Positions 1-9,213 are shown, counted from the stretch's first letter. The stretch: 38,121 nt of DNA from Mangrovicoccus sp. (GCA_025800345.1 JAOXSB010000247.1:1-38121), one strand, 5' to 3'. Numbers and translations: made by a program. The notes: generated by a model not told the origin, from the sequence alone.

Positions 1-422
1 GCGCCGACCGTGTCTGCGTCGCATTGATAAAACTGGCGAAAACGCCCGGGCCCGGGCTTTTCATTGCGCCACACCGGCCCCATCGCATAGCGGCGATAGG
101 GGGTGGGCAGATCATTGCGGTGCTGGGCATAGACCCGGGCCAGGGGCGCGGTCAGATCATAGCGCAGGGCGACCCAACCGCTATCGTCCTCTTGCCAGGC
201 AAAGACGCCCTCATTCGGCCGATCCACATCGGGCAGAAATTTTCCAAGCGCTTCGACGGTTTCCACCGCCGCGCTTTCCAGTGCCTCAAAGCCATAGCGA
301 TGATACACTTCGGCAATGCGATCCAGCATCGCCTTGCGTTGCGTGACCTCAGGGCCGAAATAATCCCGGAATCCTTTGGGTGTCTCGGCCTTGGGCCGAG
401 GCTGTTTTTTGACCTTTGCCAT
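1..422 (-). CDS. hisS: Histidyl-tRNA synthetase, N-terminal part (cut by left window edge)
   Basis: Charges tRNA-His with histidine in the cytoplasm (class II aminoacyl-tRNA synthetase). Reading leftward from ATG at 422, about 140 codons remain open to the window edge. The protein begins [20 protein letters not shown]. It then shows the HisRS segment [16 protein letters not shown] and the class II motif 2 region [16 protein letters not shown], followed by [10 protein letters not shown], where the arginine contacts ATP. A GAGGGA ribosome-binding sequence lies just upstream of the ATG. The gene is divergent from slyX, so the 107 bp between them must hold both promoters. The anticodon-binding domain lies outside the window. 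The identification is firm from motifs; only the 5' third is seen. Confidence 0.93.
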   Translation of the reverse strand, partial: MAKVKKQPRPKAETPKGFRDYFGPEVTQRKAMLDRIAEVYHRYGFEALESAAVETVEALGKFLPDVDRPNEGVFAWQEDDSGWVALRYDLTAPLARVYAQHRNDLPTPYRRYAMGPVWRNEKPGPGRFRQFYQCDADTVG

Positions 423-529
423 GGCGTCCCTCGCGGTTCGGGCGCGGTCTATCCGAAGGGGTGAGGGGGGGCAAGGCGGCGCCGCATGGAACGCGGCTTT
501 GCGTGGCGGTGACACAAGGAATACCAGCG

Positions 530-730
530 ATGATGCATGTGAAATTAGAAGAAAAGCTCGCCTATCTAGAGCGGATGGTCGAAGATCTATCCGCAGTGGT
601 GGCGCGGCAGGACCAGGAATTGACCTCCATGGCGCGCCGGGTTGGCATGCTGATGGAGCGTGAAGCAGCGCGGGAAGCCGCCGAATCCGGGGCCGTGACC
701 ATGGCGGATGAACGCCCGCCTCATTATTAA
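530..730 (+). CDS. slyX: SlyX family protein
   Basis: Small cytoplasmic protein of 66 residues and unknown biochemical role. The family is found beside housekeeping genes in many Proteobacteria. The central part ([20 protein letters not shown] and on to VGMLMERE) is a predicted coiled coil with a heptad-like leucine/valine pattern. The C-terminus ends DERPPHY, the hallmark of SlyX. The start is taken at the first ATG of an ATG-ATG pair at 530, with AAGGA nine bases upstream. The frame is open further upstream to 416, but that extension has no ribosome-binding site and does not resemble SlyX. It stands alone, divergent from hisS and 92 bp before the NDUFA9-like gene. Confidence 0.85.
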   Translation: MMHVKLEEKLAYLERMVEDLSAVVARQDQELTSMARRVGMLMEREAAREAAESGAVTMADERPPHY

Positions 731-822
731 GACCGGTTTATCTATCTGGAGGAGCTGCCCGCGGACTTGCCGGAACCGGGGGGCAGGGCTAGGTCTTGAG
801 ATAACAGGCGCGGAGGATAGCC

Positions 823-1809
823 ATGTCTCATCTCGTGACCATTTTTGGCGGCTCGGGTTTTGTGGGCCGATATATCGCACGGCGTATGGCCAAAGCGGGC
901 TGGCGGGTACGGGTGGCGGTGCGCAGGCCCAATGACGCGCTGCATGTGAAACCCTATGGGGTGGTGGGCCAGGTAGAGCCTGTGTTCTGCAATATCCGCG
1001 ATGAAGCGTCGGTGGCCGCGGTGCTGTCTGGGGCCGATGCGGTGGTCAATTGCGTGGGCATCCTTAATGAAACCGGTCAGAATCGCTTTGATGCGGTGCA
1101 GGCCGATGGCGCGGCGCGCATTGCCCGCTTGGCCGCCCAGGCAGGGATTGCGCAGATGGTGCAAATCTCGGCCATTGGTGCAGATCAAAGCAGCAATAGC
1201 GCTTATGCTCGGACCAAAGCCGCCGGGGAGGCCGCTGTGCGAGAGCATATGCCCGGGGCTATGGTGCTGCGCCCTTCGATCATTTTCGGGGTCGAAGATC
1301 AGTTCTTTAACCGTTTTGCGGCCATGGCGCGCAGCGGGCCAATGGTGCCTGTGGTCGGGGCGCAGACCAAGTTTCAGCCTGTGTATGTGGATGATGTGGC
1401 CGCGGCGGCTGAACGCTATCTGTTGGGACAGGCCCCTGGCGGGGTCTATGAGCTGGGCGGGCCAGAGGTGGAAAGCTTTGGCGATCTCATGAAGCGGATG
1501 CTGACAGTGATCGAGCGTCGCCGCCTGGTGCTGCCCATGCCGTTTTTTGCCGGCCATCTTATGGGTTTTGGGTTTGATCTGCTGCAAAAGCTCAGTTTTG
1601 GGTTGATCGAGAATAAGATGATCACCCGCGATCAGGTGAAAAACCTGGCGCGGGATAATATCGTGTCGCCCGGGGCGAAAGGTTTTGAGGATTTGGGAAT
1701 CGCTCCCACGCCCATGGAAGCGATTCTGCCAGACTATCTGTGGCGGTTCCGGCCCGAGGGTCAGTTCTCCGAGCAGATCGACAGCGCCAGGAACTTGCGC
1801 TCCGACTAG
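823..1809 (+). CDS. NAD(P)-binding protein of the complex I NDUFA9 family (atypical SDR)
   Basis: Rossmann-fold protein of 328 residues related to the NDUFA9/39-kDa accessory subunit associated with respiratory complex I in mitochondria and alphaproteobacteria. The dinucleotide-binding loop FGGSGFVG is at residues 8-15. A basic VRVAVRRP stretch after the second strand suggests NADP preference. VNCVGIL, QISAIGAD and SAYARTKAAGE follow as in extended SDRs; the YxxxK is replaced by YARTK, typical of the atypical group, so catalysis is doubtful. Residues 230-328 form the family's C-terminal region (LPMPFFAGHLMGF, MITRDQVKNL). GGAGGA precedes the ATG by five bases. It converges on uppP with only 18 bp between the stops. 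The role in complex I assembly is by family analogy. Confidence 0.85.
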   Translation: MSHLVTIFGGSGFVGRYIARRMAKAGWRVRVAVRRPNDALHVKPYGVVGQVEPVFCNIRDEASVAAVLSGADAVVNCVGILNETGQNRFDAVQADGAARIARLAAQAGIAQMVQISAIGADQSSNSAYARTKAAGEAAVREHMPGAMVLRPSIIFGVEDQFFNRFAAMARSGPMVPVVGAQTKFQPVYVDDVAAAAERYLLGQAPGGVYELGGPEVESFGDLMKRMLTVIERRRLVLPMPFFAGHLMGFGFDLLQKLSFGLIENKMITRDQVKNLARDNIVSPGAKGFEDLGIAPTPMEAILPDYLWRFRPEGQFSEQIDSARNLRSD

Positions 1810-1820
1810 GATCGGAGCGC
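1797..1820. terminator. Perfect inverted repeat at a convergent gene junction
   Basis: GCGCTCCGA (1797-1805) and TCGGAGCGC (1812-1820) form a 9-bp perfect stem with a 6-nt loop. The loop contains the TAG stop of the upstream gene. Its position between two convergent stops, symmetric for both strands, suggests a bidirectional terminator or 3'-end stabiliser. Neither strand has a T-run after the stem, so it is not a textbook intrinsic terminator. Confidence 0.5.
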
Positions 1821-1827
1821 AGCCGGT

Positions 1828-2640
1828 TTACCAGCCAAACCCATAGGCGAGCACCAGCAAGATCGCCCCAAGAATCACCCGGTAGATCACATAAGGGGTG
1901 AAGCTGACGGATTTCATCAGCCGGAACATCAGCGCCAGGGCGGCCAGGGCTGAAACAAAGGCAAAGGCTGCGGCAATGGCCCCATCCCGCGCGGCCTGCA
2001 TATCCGCCTCGCCAATCACATCTAGGGCCAAAAGCCCGCCCGCCATCATGATGGTGGGAATGGACATGAGCATGGCCAGGCGCGCGCCATCTTCACGGGA
2101 ATAGCCCAGTTTGCGGGCGCCGGTGATGGTGATCCCCGAGCGCGAGGTGCCCGGGATCAAGGCCAGAACCTGCCACAACCCCATGATGATTGCGTCTTTG
2201 AGGCTCCAATCCTCGGCTTTGCGGGTCTCTGCGCCAGTTTGATCCGCCCAATACAGCACAATGCCGAATACCAGCATGGTCCAGCCCACCACGGCGGTAG
2301 AGCGCAGAGCCTCGTCCAGCCCGGACAGTTTCAGTGCCAGCCCGGCGATGACCACAGGGATGGTGGAGACGATCAAGCACAGGGCCAAGAACCCGCCGCG
2401 GCTGGAAACCTTGCCGCGGGCCAGCTCGCCCAGCCCGCTAATGGCCAGTTTCACATCGCTCCAGAAATACAAGATCACCGCAAAGAGCGTCCCCACATGC
2501 ACGGCCACATCGATCACCAAGCCCTGATCTTCGGCCCCGGTGAGATTGGGGAACAAGATCAAATGGCCCGAAGAGGAGACCGGGAGGAACTCTGTCACGC
2601 CCTGAATCACGGCGAGCAAGAACAGATGGAACAAAGACAT
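1828..2640 (-). CDS. uppP: Undecaprenyl-diphosphate phosphatase
   Basis: Membrane enzyme of 270 residues that converts undecaprenyl diphosphate to undecaprenyl phosphate, recycling the lipid carrier for peptidoglycan and surface polysaccharides. It also gives bacitracin resistance (BacA family). Both family signatures are present: EFLPVSSSGHLIL at residues 17-29 and PGTSRSG at 163-169, carrying the catalytic Glu, His, Ser and Arg. The remainder is a series of hydrophobic helices, as expected. The length is normal. The ATG at 2640 has GGAG about ten bases upstream. The gene is divergent from gltD. Functionally it would supply the carrier used by the sugar transferase at 16533-17213, though the two are not linked in an operon. 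Confidence 0.95.
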   Translation of the reverse strand: MSLFHLFLLAVIQGVTEFLPVSSSGHLILFPNLTGAEDQGLVIDVAVHVGTLFAVILYFWSDVKLAISGLGELARGKVSSRGGFLALCLIVSTIPVVIAGLALKLSGLDEALRSTAVVGWTMLVFGIVLYWADQTGAETRKAEDWSLKDAIIMGLWQVLALIPGTSRSGITITGARKLGYSREDGARLAMLMSIPTIMMAGGLLALDVIGEADMQAARDGAIAAAFAFVSALAALALMFRLMKSVSFTPYVIYRVILGAILLVLAYGFGW

Positions 2641-2818
2641 ATGGGTGGGGACTCCGATAGGAACTGGCTACTGCGTCAGAATTGCTGACCTAAAAGGCGA
2701 GACTTCTCACCAAATACTTAACGTTTGACGGCGCGGATCGAGACATAGGTCACATTTTCTGACTTTTCTTTTGGCGGCGGCTCTTGTATTTGGCCCTTTG
2801 AACGCTTGGGAGGCTGTA
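2641..2818. promoter_or_regulatory. Divergent uppP/gltD promoter region
   Basis: These 178 bp separate the divergent starts of uppP and gltD and must contain both promoters. They are more AT-rich than the flanking genes. A TTGACG hexamer at 2725-2730 resembles a -35 box facing gltD, but no good -10 box is visible 16-18 bp further on. No operator palindrome stands out. The gltD ribosome-binding site is GGGAGG, immediately upstream of the ATG at 2819. Confidence 0.35.
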
Positions 2819-4255
2819 ATGGCGAAACAAAAGATGCTCCAGTTTGTGTCCGTAGCACGGGACATGCCCGAGAAGCGTGCGCCCAATCTACGCAACCGGG
2901 ACTTTCAAGAGATTTACGCGGAATATGCGAGCGAGAAAGCCGCAGAGCAAGCAGGACGTTGCAGTCAATGCGGCGTGCCTTATTGCCAGGCCCATTGCCC
3001 GCTCAACAACAATATTCCCGATTGGCTGCGCCTGACCGCCGAAGGGCGGTTGCAAGAGGCTTACGAGATCAGCCAAGCCACCAATACTTTCCCGGAAATC
3101 TGTGGCCGGATCTGTCCTCAGGACCGTCTGTGCGAAGGCAATTGCGTGATCGAGCAATCGGGCCACGGCACAGTCACCATCGGGTCGGTGGAAAAATATG
3201 TCACTGACACTGCTTGGGAAGAAGGCTGGGTCAAACCCATCACGCCTGCCCAGGAACGCCCTGAAAGCGTTGGGATTATCGGCGCAGGGCCTGGCGGGCT
3301 GGCGGCGGCGGATATGCTGCGCCGCGCCGGTATCCAAGTGACGGTATATGATCGCTATGACCGCGCTGGCGGGCTGCTGACTTACGGTATTCCTGGCTTC
3401 AAGCTGGAAAAACCGGTGGTGATGCGCCGCAATGAACAGCTCGAAGCGGCGGGCGTAAGCTTCCGCATGAATTGCAATGTGGGCGAGGATATCAGCTTTG
3501 AAGAGATTCGCGCGGCCCATGATGCGGTGCTGATCGCCACGGGGGTTTACAAATCCCGCGATCTCGAAGCCCCAGGCGTGGGCGCCACAGGCGTGGTGCG
3601 GGCGTTGGATTATCTGACCGCCTCCAACCGTGTGGGCTTTGGCGATAGCGTGGCCGATTATGACAGCGGCGCGCTGAATGCCGATGGCAAAAAGGTTGTG
3701 GTGATCGGTGGCGGCGACACGGCGATGGATTGTGTGCGCACGGCGATTCGCCAAGGCGCGACCAGCGTCAAATGCCTCTATCGCCGGGACCGGGCCAATA
3801 TGCCGGGCTCGCAGCGCGAAACCCAAAACGCCGAAGAAGAGGGCGTGGAATTCGTCTGGCTGTCGGCGCCTAAAGGCTTCACCGGCGATCCGGTCTCTGG
3901 GGTGATGGTGCAGAAAATGCGCCTGGGCGCGCCCGATGCCAGCGGGCGTCAAAGCCCCGAGGTGATCGAGGGCGCCGATTATGTGGAAGAGGCCGATATC
4001 GTGGTTCAGGCCCTCGGGTTCGAGCCCGAAGATCTGCCGCGGCTTTGGGATCAGCCCGGGCTGGAAGTAACCCGCTGGGGCACGGTGAAAGCCGATTTCC
4101 GCAGCCATCAGACCAGCCTTGATGGGGTCTATGCCGTTGGGGATATCGTGCGCGGTGCCAGCCTGGTGGTTTGGGCCATTCGCGATGGTCGCGAAGCTGC
4201 GGCGGCGATGCTGGAGCAGTTCGACGCCAAAGCCGCGTCTGTGGCCGCAGAGTAA
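2819..4255 (+). CDS. gltD: Glutamate synthase (NADPH) small subunit
   Basis: Beta subunit of NADPH-GOGAT. It oxidises NADPH on FAD and passes electrons to the alpha subunit, which makes two glutamates from glutamine and 2-oxoglutarate. The 478 residues show two N-terminal cysteine clusters (C48, C51, C56, C60 and C95, C99, C105, C109) that bind 4Fe-4S clusters. The FAD loop IGAGPGG is near residue 154 and the NADPH loop GGGDTAMD near 293-300. The C-terminal YAVGDIVRGASLVVWAI region is typical. The start is set at ATG 2819 with GGGAGG upstream. The frame is open to 2771, but that adds 16 residues not found in the family and skips the ribosome-binding site. It is the first gene of a gltD-gltB pair, the reverse of the E. 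coli order. Confidence 0.96.
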   Translation: MAKQKMLQFVSVARDMPEKRAPNLRNRDFQEIYAEYASEKAAEQAGRCSQCGVPYCQAHCPLNNNIPDWLRLTAEGRLQEAYEISQATNTFPEICGRICPQDRLCEGNCVIEQSGHGTVTIGSVEKYVTDTAWEEGWVKPITPAQERPESVGIIGAGPGGLAAADMLRRAGIQVTVYDRYDRAGGLLTYGIPGFKLEKPVVMRRNEQLEAAGVSFRMNCNVGEDISFEEIRAAHDAVLIATGVYKSRDLEAPGVGATGVVRALDYLTASNRVGFGDSVADYDSGALNADGKKVVVIGGGDTAMDCVRTAIRQGATSVKCLYRRDRANMPGSQRETQNAEEEGVEFVWLSAPKGFTGDPVSGVMVQKMRLGAPDASGRQSPEVIEGADYVEEADIVVQALGFEPEDLPRLWDQPGLEVTRWGTVKADFRSHQTSLDGVYAVGDIVRGASLVVWAIRDGREAAAAMLEQFDAKAASVAAE

Positions 4256-4625
4256 CCTGCCTAAAAATCAGGCGTGCTGCCTTAATTCGGCGGCGCGCGT
4301 TCCGCGCGGGTCTGAAATTTGGCGCAACAGGCTTTGGGCCCGCGCTGTGAAAGGGTTAAAGGGTCAAACCCTGCGATCGCCCTTGATCGGCGGCCAAAGG
4401 CATCGGGCCAAAGCCACAGGGCCAGAGATTGGCCAAGCGCCGCGGGTGCAAATTGGCCAAAGGCGCAGCGCCCGCCGCGGCGCCTGAGACATAAGCGGCG
4501 GCCAAAAACTGGCCCCGCGCGAAAGATAAAATAACCCGACCTGGCAGGCAAAGCCGATCCAGGGGCGGAGGATAGCGAAGCCGAGCCTTGGAGAGATCCA
4601 GGCTTGCAAGCGAAGGAGACGATGC
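4256..4625. other. 370-bp gltD-gltB spacer, no convincing gene
   Basis: The frames that stay open here (for example + 4319-4534 and - 4282-4551) lack ribosome-binding sites and plausible protein composition, so I call no gene. The stretch holds a short hairpin CGCGCG-TTC-CGCGCG (4294-4308) without a T-run. It also holds six GGCCAAAG-like motifs (4392-4507) and a perfect 10-bp palindrome GCTTGCAAGC (4602-4611) immediately before the gltB ribosome-binding site AAGGAG. It could hold an internal promoter or a structured leader for gltB. That is inference. Confidence 0.5.
4392..4507. repeat. Cluster of GGCCAAAG-like motifs
   Basis: GGCCAAAG or one-base variants start at 4392, 4406, 4420 (GGCCAGAG), 4431 (GGCCAAGC), 4455 and 4500 (GGCCAAAA), all in the same orientation. 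The first three are spaced exactly 14 bp. Two lie inside the palindrome TTGGCCAA (4429-4436 and 4453-4460). The purpose is unknown; protein binding or a decayed tandem repeat are both possible. Confidence 0.5.
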
Positions 4626-7600
4626 GTGAGCAATTTTGACGAAGCCTGGGTGGCTGCCGAAGAGACCAAGCGCAAAACTCTCGCCGAGGCGGGCATGTAT
4701 CTGCCCGAGAGCGAGCGCGATAATTGCGGTGTTGGCTTAGTGGTCAGCGTCGATGGCAAACCTTCGCGCAAAGTCGTGGAATCGGGGATCACCGCGCTGA
4801 AAGCGATCTGGCATCGCGGCGCTGTGGATGCGGATGGTAAAACCGGCGATGGCGCGGGCATCCATGTGCAGATCCCGGTTCCGTTCTTTTACGATCAGAT
4901 CCGTCGCACCGGTCACGAGCCTGATGTGAACACGCTGATCGCTGTGGGTCAGGTGTTCTTGCCGCGCACGGATTTCGGGGCCCAAGAAACTTGCCGGACC
5001 ATCGTGGAAACCGAAGTTCTGCGCATGGGCTATTACATCTATGGCTGGCGCCATGTGCCTGTGAATATCGAGGTGCTGGGCGAGAAAGCCAATGCCACCC
5101 GCCCGGAGATCGAACAGATCATCATCTCCAATTGCAAAGGCGTGGATGAAGAAACCTTTGAGCGCGAGCTTTATGTGATCCGTCGCCGCATCGAAAAAGC
5201 GGCGGCCGAGGCGGCTGTGGCCGGGCTTTATATCTGCTCTCTCTCCTGCCGCTCGATCATCTATAAAGGCATGATGCTGGCCGAGCAGGTGGCAGAGTTC
5301 TATCCCGACCTGCTGGACGAGCGTTTTGAAAGCGCTTTTGCCATCTATCACCAGCGCTATTCCACCAACACGTTCCCGCAATGGTGGCTGGCCCAGCCTT
5401 TCCGCATGTTGGCTCATAATGGCGAGATCAACACGCTTAAGGGCAATGTGAACTGGATGAAAAGCCACGAGATCCGCATGGCCTCTGGGGCCTTTGGGGA
5501 TCTGGCAGAAGATATCAAACCGATCATTTCCAGCGGTTCCTCCGACAGTGCGGCCCTAGATGCGGTGTTCGAAGTGCTGGTGCGCGCGGGGCGCAACGCG
5601 CCCATGGCGAAAACCATGTTGGTGCCGGAAAGCTGGTCGAAACAGGCCCGGGAATTGCCCCAGGCCTGGCGGGATATGTATTCCTATTGCAACTCGGTGA
5701 TGGAGCCCTGGGATGGTCCGGCGGCTTTGGCCATGACCGATGGCCGCTGGGTGTGCGGCGGGCTCGACCGCAACGGTCTGCGCCCCATGCGCTATGTGGT
5801 GACCGGTGACGGGCTGCTGATCGCGGGCTCCGAGGTTGGCATGGTGCCCACCGAAGAGGATAGCGTGCAGGAAAAAGGCGCGCTTGGTCCGGGGCAGATG
5901 ATCGCCGTGGATATGAAAGAGGGCGTTCTTTATCATGATGCGGTGATCAAGGATCAGCTTTCCGCCAGCCAGCCTTTTGGCGCGTGGGTGGAAAAGATCC
6001 ATGACCTGGAAGAAAGCCTCTCTGGTCTTGAGGAAACCGCCCTGTTCTCGGGCGGGGAGCTGCGCAAACGCCAGATCGCTGCGGGCTATTCCATGGAGGA
6101 TCTCGAACAGATCCTGGCCCCCATGGCCGAGGATGGCAAAGAAGCCATTGCCTCTATGGGCGATGATACGCCTTCGGCGGTTCTGTCCGAGAAATACCGG
6201 CCCCTGAGCCATTTCTTCCGTCAGAATTTCAGCCAGGTGACCAACCCGCCCATCGACAGTCTGCGCGAATATCGGGTGATGAGCCTGAAAACGCGCTTTG
6301 GCAATCTGAAGAATGTCCTCAACGAGGATAGCAGCCAGACCGAGATTATCACTCTGGACAGCCCGTTCGTGGGCAATGCGCAATTTGCCAAGCTCTGCGA
6401 GGCTTTCGCCAGCCCCATGGTAGAGATCGATTGCTGCTTTGACGTAGACGGCGGGCCGGATGCGTTGGGCGAAGGCCTGGCGCGGATCCGGTCTGAGGCT
6501 GAGGACGCGGTGCGCTCTGGTGCCGGTCATATCATCCTGACCGACCAACATGCGGGCGAAGACCGGGTGCCGATGCCCATGATCCTGGCCACCAGCGCGG
6601 TGCATAGCTGGCTCACGCGCAAAGGGTTGCGGACCTTCTGTTCGCTCAATGTGCGCGCGGCTGAATGTATCGATCCCCATTATTTCGCGGTGCTCATCGG
6701 TGCCGGCGCCACGGTGGTGAACGCCTATCTGGCCGAAGACAGCCTGGCCGACCGGATCGAGCGGGGTCTTTTGGACTGCTCCTTGACCGAGGCGGTTGCG
6801 CGCTATCGCGCCGCGATTGATGCGGGCCTTCTCAAGATCATGGCGAAAATGGGGATCTCGGTGATTTCCTCTTATCGCGGTGGTCTGAATTTCGAGGCCG
6901 TGGGTCTGAGCCGTGCCATGGTGGCGGAATATTTCCCCGGCATGCCCAGCCGAATCTCGGGCATTGGGATCAGCGGCATTCAGCGCAAGCTGGAAGACGT
7001 GCACGCCCTTGGCTGGCGCGGCGGCGCGGATGTGCTGCCTATTGGCGGCTTTTACAAAGCGCGCCGTTCGGGCGAGACCCATGCTTGGGAAGCCCAAAGC
7101 ATGCATATGATGCAGGCCGCGTGTGATCGCGCGTCCTTTGATCTGTGGAAGCAATATAGCGCCAAGATGCGCAGCAACCCGCCGATCCATTTGCGCGATT
7201 TGCTGGACATCAAGCCTATGGGCAATCCCGTGCCCATCGAAGAGGTGGAAAGCATCACCGCGATCCGCAAGCGTTTTGTGACCCCGGGCATGAGCCTTGG
7301 TGCCCTGAGCCCTGAGGCCCACAAAACCCTGAACGTGGCCATGAACCGGATCGGTGCGAAATCCGATAGCGGCGAAGGCGGCGAAGATCCGGCGCATTTC
7401 GTGCCCGAACCCAATGGCGACAATCCTTCGGCCAAGATCAAACAGGTGGCCTCGGGCCGCTTTGGTGTGACCGCGGAATATCTCAACCATTGTGAAGAGC
7501 TGGAAATCAAAGTCGCTCAGGGTGCCAAGCCCGGCGAAGGTGGCCAGCTTCCGGGGATGAAGGTCACCGATCTGATCGCGCGGCTGCGTCATTCGACCAA

Positions 7601-9164
7601 AGGCGTGACCTTGATCTCGCCACCGCCGCATCACGATATCTATTCGATCGAGGATCTGGCCCAGCTCATCTATGACCTGAAACAGATCAACCCACGCTGT
7701 AAGGTGACGGTGAAGCTCGTGGCTGCCAGCGGCGTGGGCACCATCGCAGCCGGTGTGGCCAAGGCCGAAGCGGATGTGATCTTGGTCTCGGGCCATAATG
7801 GCGGCACCGGGGCCTCGCCTGCGACCTCGATCAAATATGCGGGCCTGCCCTGGGAAATGGGTCTGACCGAGGCGCATCAGGTTCTCACCATGAACAAGCT
7901 GCGCGAGCGGGTCACCCTGCGCACCGATGGTGGTTTGCGCACGGGCCGCGATATCGTGATCGCCGCCCTTATGGGGGCCGAGGAATACGGTATCGGCACC
8001 GCCGCGCTGATCGCCATGGGCTGCATCATGGTGCGTCAGTGCCAGTCCAACACCTGCCCTGTGGGCGTGTGTACCCAGGACGAAGCCCTGCGCGGTAAGT
8101 TCACGGGCAATGCCGATAAGGTCGTTAATCTGATCACCTTCTATGCCCAGGAAGTGCGGGAAATCCTGGCTTCCATGGGTGTGCGCAGCCTCGATGAGAT
8201 CATCGGCCGTGTGGATCTGCTCAGCCAGGTCAGCCGTGGGTCTTCGCATCTGGATGATCTGGATCTGAACCCGCTGCTGCTCATGGTGGATGGGGCGCGC
8301 GAGACCAATTATGATCGCAACAAGCCGCGCAACCCGGTGCTCGACACCTTGGATGCGGAGATCGTCAAAGATGGCGAGCGCTTCTTGCGCGATGGCGAAA
8401 AGATGCAGCTGTCTTATGCGGTGCAGAACACGCTGCGCACCATCGGCACGCGCACATCGAGCCATATCGTGCAGGCCTTTGGCATGCGCAATGCGCTGCA
8501 ACCTGATCACCTGACGGTCAAGCTGACCGGCTCGGCGGGGCAGGCGCTTGGGGCCTTTGCGGCTCCGGGGCTCAAGATCGAAGTATCGGGCGATGCCAAT
8601 GATTATGTGGGCAAAGGGCTTTCGGGCGGTACCATCGTGGTGCGCCCGCCCATGAGCTCGCCTTTGGTGGCCGCCGATAACGTGATCATTGGCAATACCG
8701 TGCTTTATGGGGCGACCGATGGCTATCTCTTTGCGGCGGGCCGCGCGGGCGAGCGTTTCGCAGTGCGTAACTCTGGCGCGAAAGTGGTGGTCGAAGGCTG
8801 CGGCTCCAACGGGTGCGAATATATGACCGGCGGCGTTGCCGTGATCCTGGGCGAGTTCGGGGCCAATTTCGGCGCTGGCATGACCGGTGGCATGGCGTAT
8901 CTTTACGATCCCGAAGGCAATGCGGGCGATCTTCTGAATATGGAGACCTTGGTGACCTGCGCGGTCAGCGATCCCCATTGGGAAGACCAACTCAAAGGCT
9001 TGATCGAGCGGCATTTGGAAGAAACTGGCTCGCGCCGCGCCGCTGATATCTTGCAGCATTGGGATCTGGAAAAGACCCATTTCCTTCAGGTTTGCCCAAA
9101 AGAGATGCTGGCCCATTTGCCCGCGCCCTTGGGGATCGAGGACACGGCCATCCCTGCGGAGTAA
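4626..9164 (+). CDS. gltB: Glutamate synthase (NADPH) large subunit
   Basis: Alpha subunit of glutamate synthase, 1512 residues, the normal length. It hydrolyses glutamine at an N-terminal glutaminase domain, channels ammonia, and reduces the imine of 2-oxoglutarate at an FMN site. Cys34 in DNCGVGLV is the expected N-terminal nucleophile after removal of a 33-residue propeptide. The central and FMN-binding domains are intact (GEGGEDPAHF, KPGEGGQLPG, SGHNGGTGASP). The 3Fe-4S cysteines C1133, C1139 and C1144 sit in CIMVRQCQSNTCPVGVC. The C-terminal GXGXG beta-helix follows (GCGSNGCEYMTGG). The start is GTG at 4626 with AAGGAG seven bases upstream; an ATG at 4622 is out of frame. It is paired with gltD and followed by a strong terminator. 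Confidence 0.97.
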   Translation: MSNFDEAWVAAEETKRKTLAEAGMYLPESERDNCGVGLVVSVDGKPSRKVVESGITALKAIWHRGAVDADGKTGDGAGIHVQIPVPFFYDQIRRTGHEPDVNTLIAVGQVFLPRTDFGAQETCRTIVETEVLRMGYYIYGWRHVPVNIEVLGEKANATRPEIEQIIISNCKGVDEETFERELYVIRRRIEKAAAEAAVAGLYICSLSCRSIIYKGMMLAEQVAEFYPDLLDERFESAFAIYHQRYSTNTFPQWWLAQPFRMLAHNGEINTLKGNVNWMKSHEIRMASGAFGDLAEDIKPIISSGSSDSAALDAVFEVLVRAGRNAPMAKTMLVPESWSKQARELPQAWRDMYSYCNSVMEPWDGPAALAMTDGRWVCGGLDRNGLRPMRYVVTGDGLLIAGSEVGMVPTEEDSVQEKGALGPGQMIAVDMKEGVLYHDAVIKDQLSASQPFGAWVEKIHDLEESLSGLEETALFSGGELRKRQIAAGYSMEDLEQILAPMAEDGKEAIASMGDDTPSAVLSEKYRPLSHFFRQNFSQVTNPPIDSLREYRVMSLKTRFGNLKNVLNEDSSQTEIITLDSPFVGNAQFAKLCEAFASPMVEIDCCFDVDGGPDALGEGLARIRSEAEDAVRSGAGHIILTDQHAGEDRVPMPMILATSAVHSWLTRKGLRTFCSLNVRAAECIDPHYFAVLIGAGATVVNAYLAEDSLADRIERGLLDCSLTEAVARYRAAIDAGLLKIMAKMGISVISSYRGGLNFEAVGLSRAMVAEYFPGMPSRISGIGISGIQRKLEDVHALGWRGGADVLPIGGFYKARRSGETHAWEAQSMHMMQAACDRASFDLWKQYSAKMRSNPPIHLRDLLDIKPMGNPVPIEEVESITAIRKRFVTPGMSLGALSPEAHKTLNVAMNRIGAKSDSGEGGEDPAHFVPEPNGDNPSAKIKQVASGRFGVTAEYLNHCEELEIKVAQGAKPGEGGQLPGMKVTDLIARLRHSTKGVTLISPPPHHDIYSIEDLAQLIYDLKQINPRCKVTVKLVAASGVGTIAAGVAKAEADVILVSGHNGGTGASPATSIKYAGLPWEMGLTEAHQVLTMNKLRERVTLRTDGGLRTGRDIVIAALMGAEEYGIGTAALIAMGCIMVRQCQSNTCPVGVCTQDEALRGKFTGNADKVVNLITFYAQEVREILASMGVRSLDEIIGRVDLLSQVSRGSSHLDDLDLNPLLLMVDGARETNYDRNKPRNPVLDTLDAEIVKDGERFLRDGEKMQLSYAVQNTLRTIGTRTSSHIVQAFGMRNALQPDHLTVKLTGSAGQALGAFAAPGLKIEVSGDANDYVGKGLSGGTIVVRPPMSSPLVAADNVIIGNTVLYGATDGYLFAAGRAGERFAVRNSGAKVVVEGCGSNGCEYMTGGVAVILGEFGANFGAGMTGGMAYLYDPEGNAGDLLNMETLVTCAVSDPHWEDQLKGLIERHLEETGSRRAADILQHWDLEKTHFLQVCPKEMLAHLPAPLGIEDTAIPAE

Positions 9165-9188
9165 GGCAAAGACACGATGATAAGAATT

Positions 9189-9213
9189 GGGCCGGGATCT
9201 CCCGGCCCTTTTT
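9189..9213 (+). terminator. Intrinsic terminator of gltB
   Basis: GGGCCGGG and CCCGGCCC form an 8-bp G+C stem (9189-9196 with 9201-9208) around an ATCT loop, extendable by an A-T pair, followed directly by TTTTT. It lies 25 bp past the gltB stop and 17 bp before the convergent rhomboid gene's stop. The reverse strand has no T-run, so it mainly serves gltB. Confidence 0.9.

Noticed and set aside
2888-4108. Minus-strand open frame antisense to gltD
   Set aside because: Mirror frame of gltD; the gltD cysteine clusters and nucleotide loops are decisive for the + strand.
4622-4625. ATG four bases before the gltB GTG start
   Set aside because: It is out of frame with GltB. The GTG gives the correct propeptide length before Cys34 and has well-placed AAGGAG.
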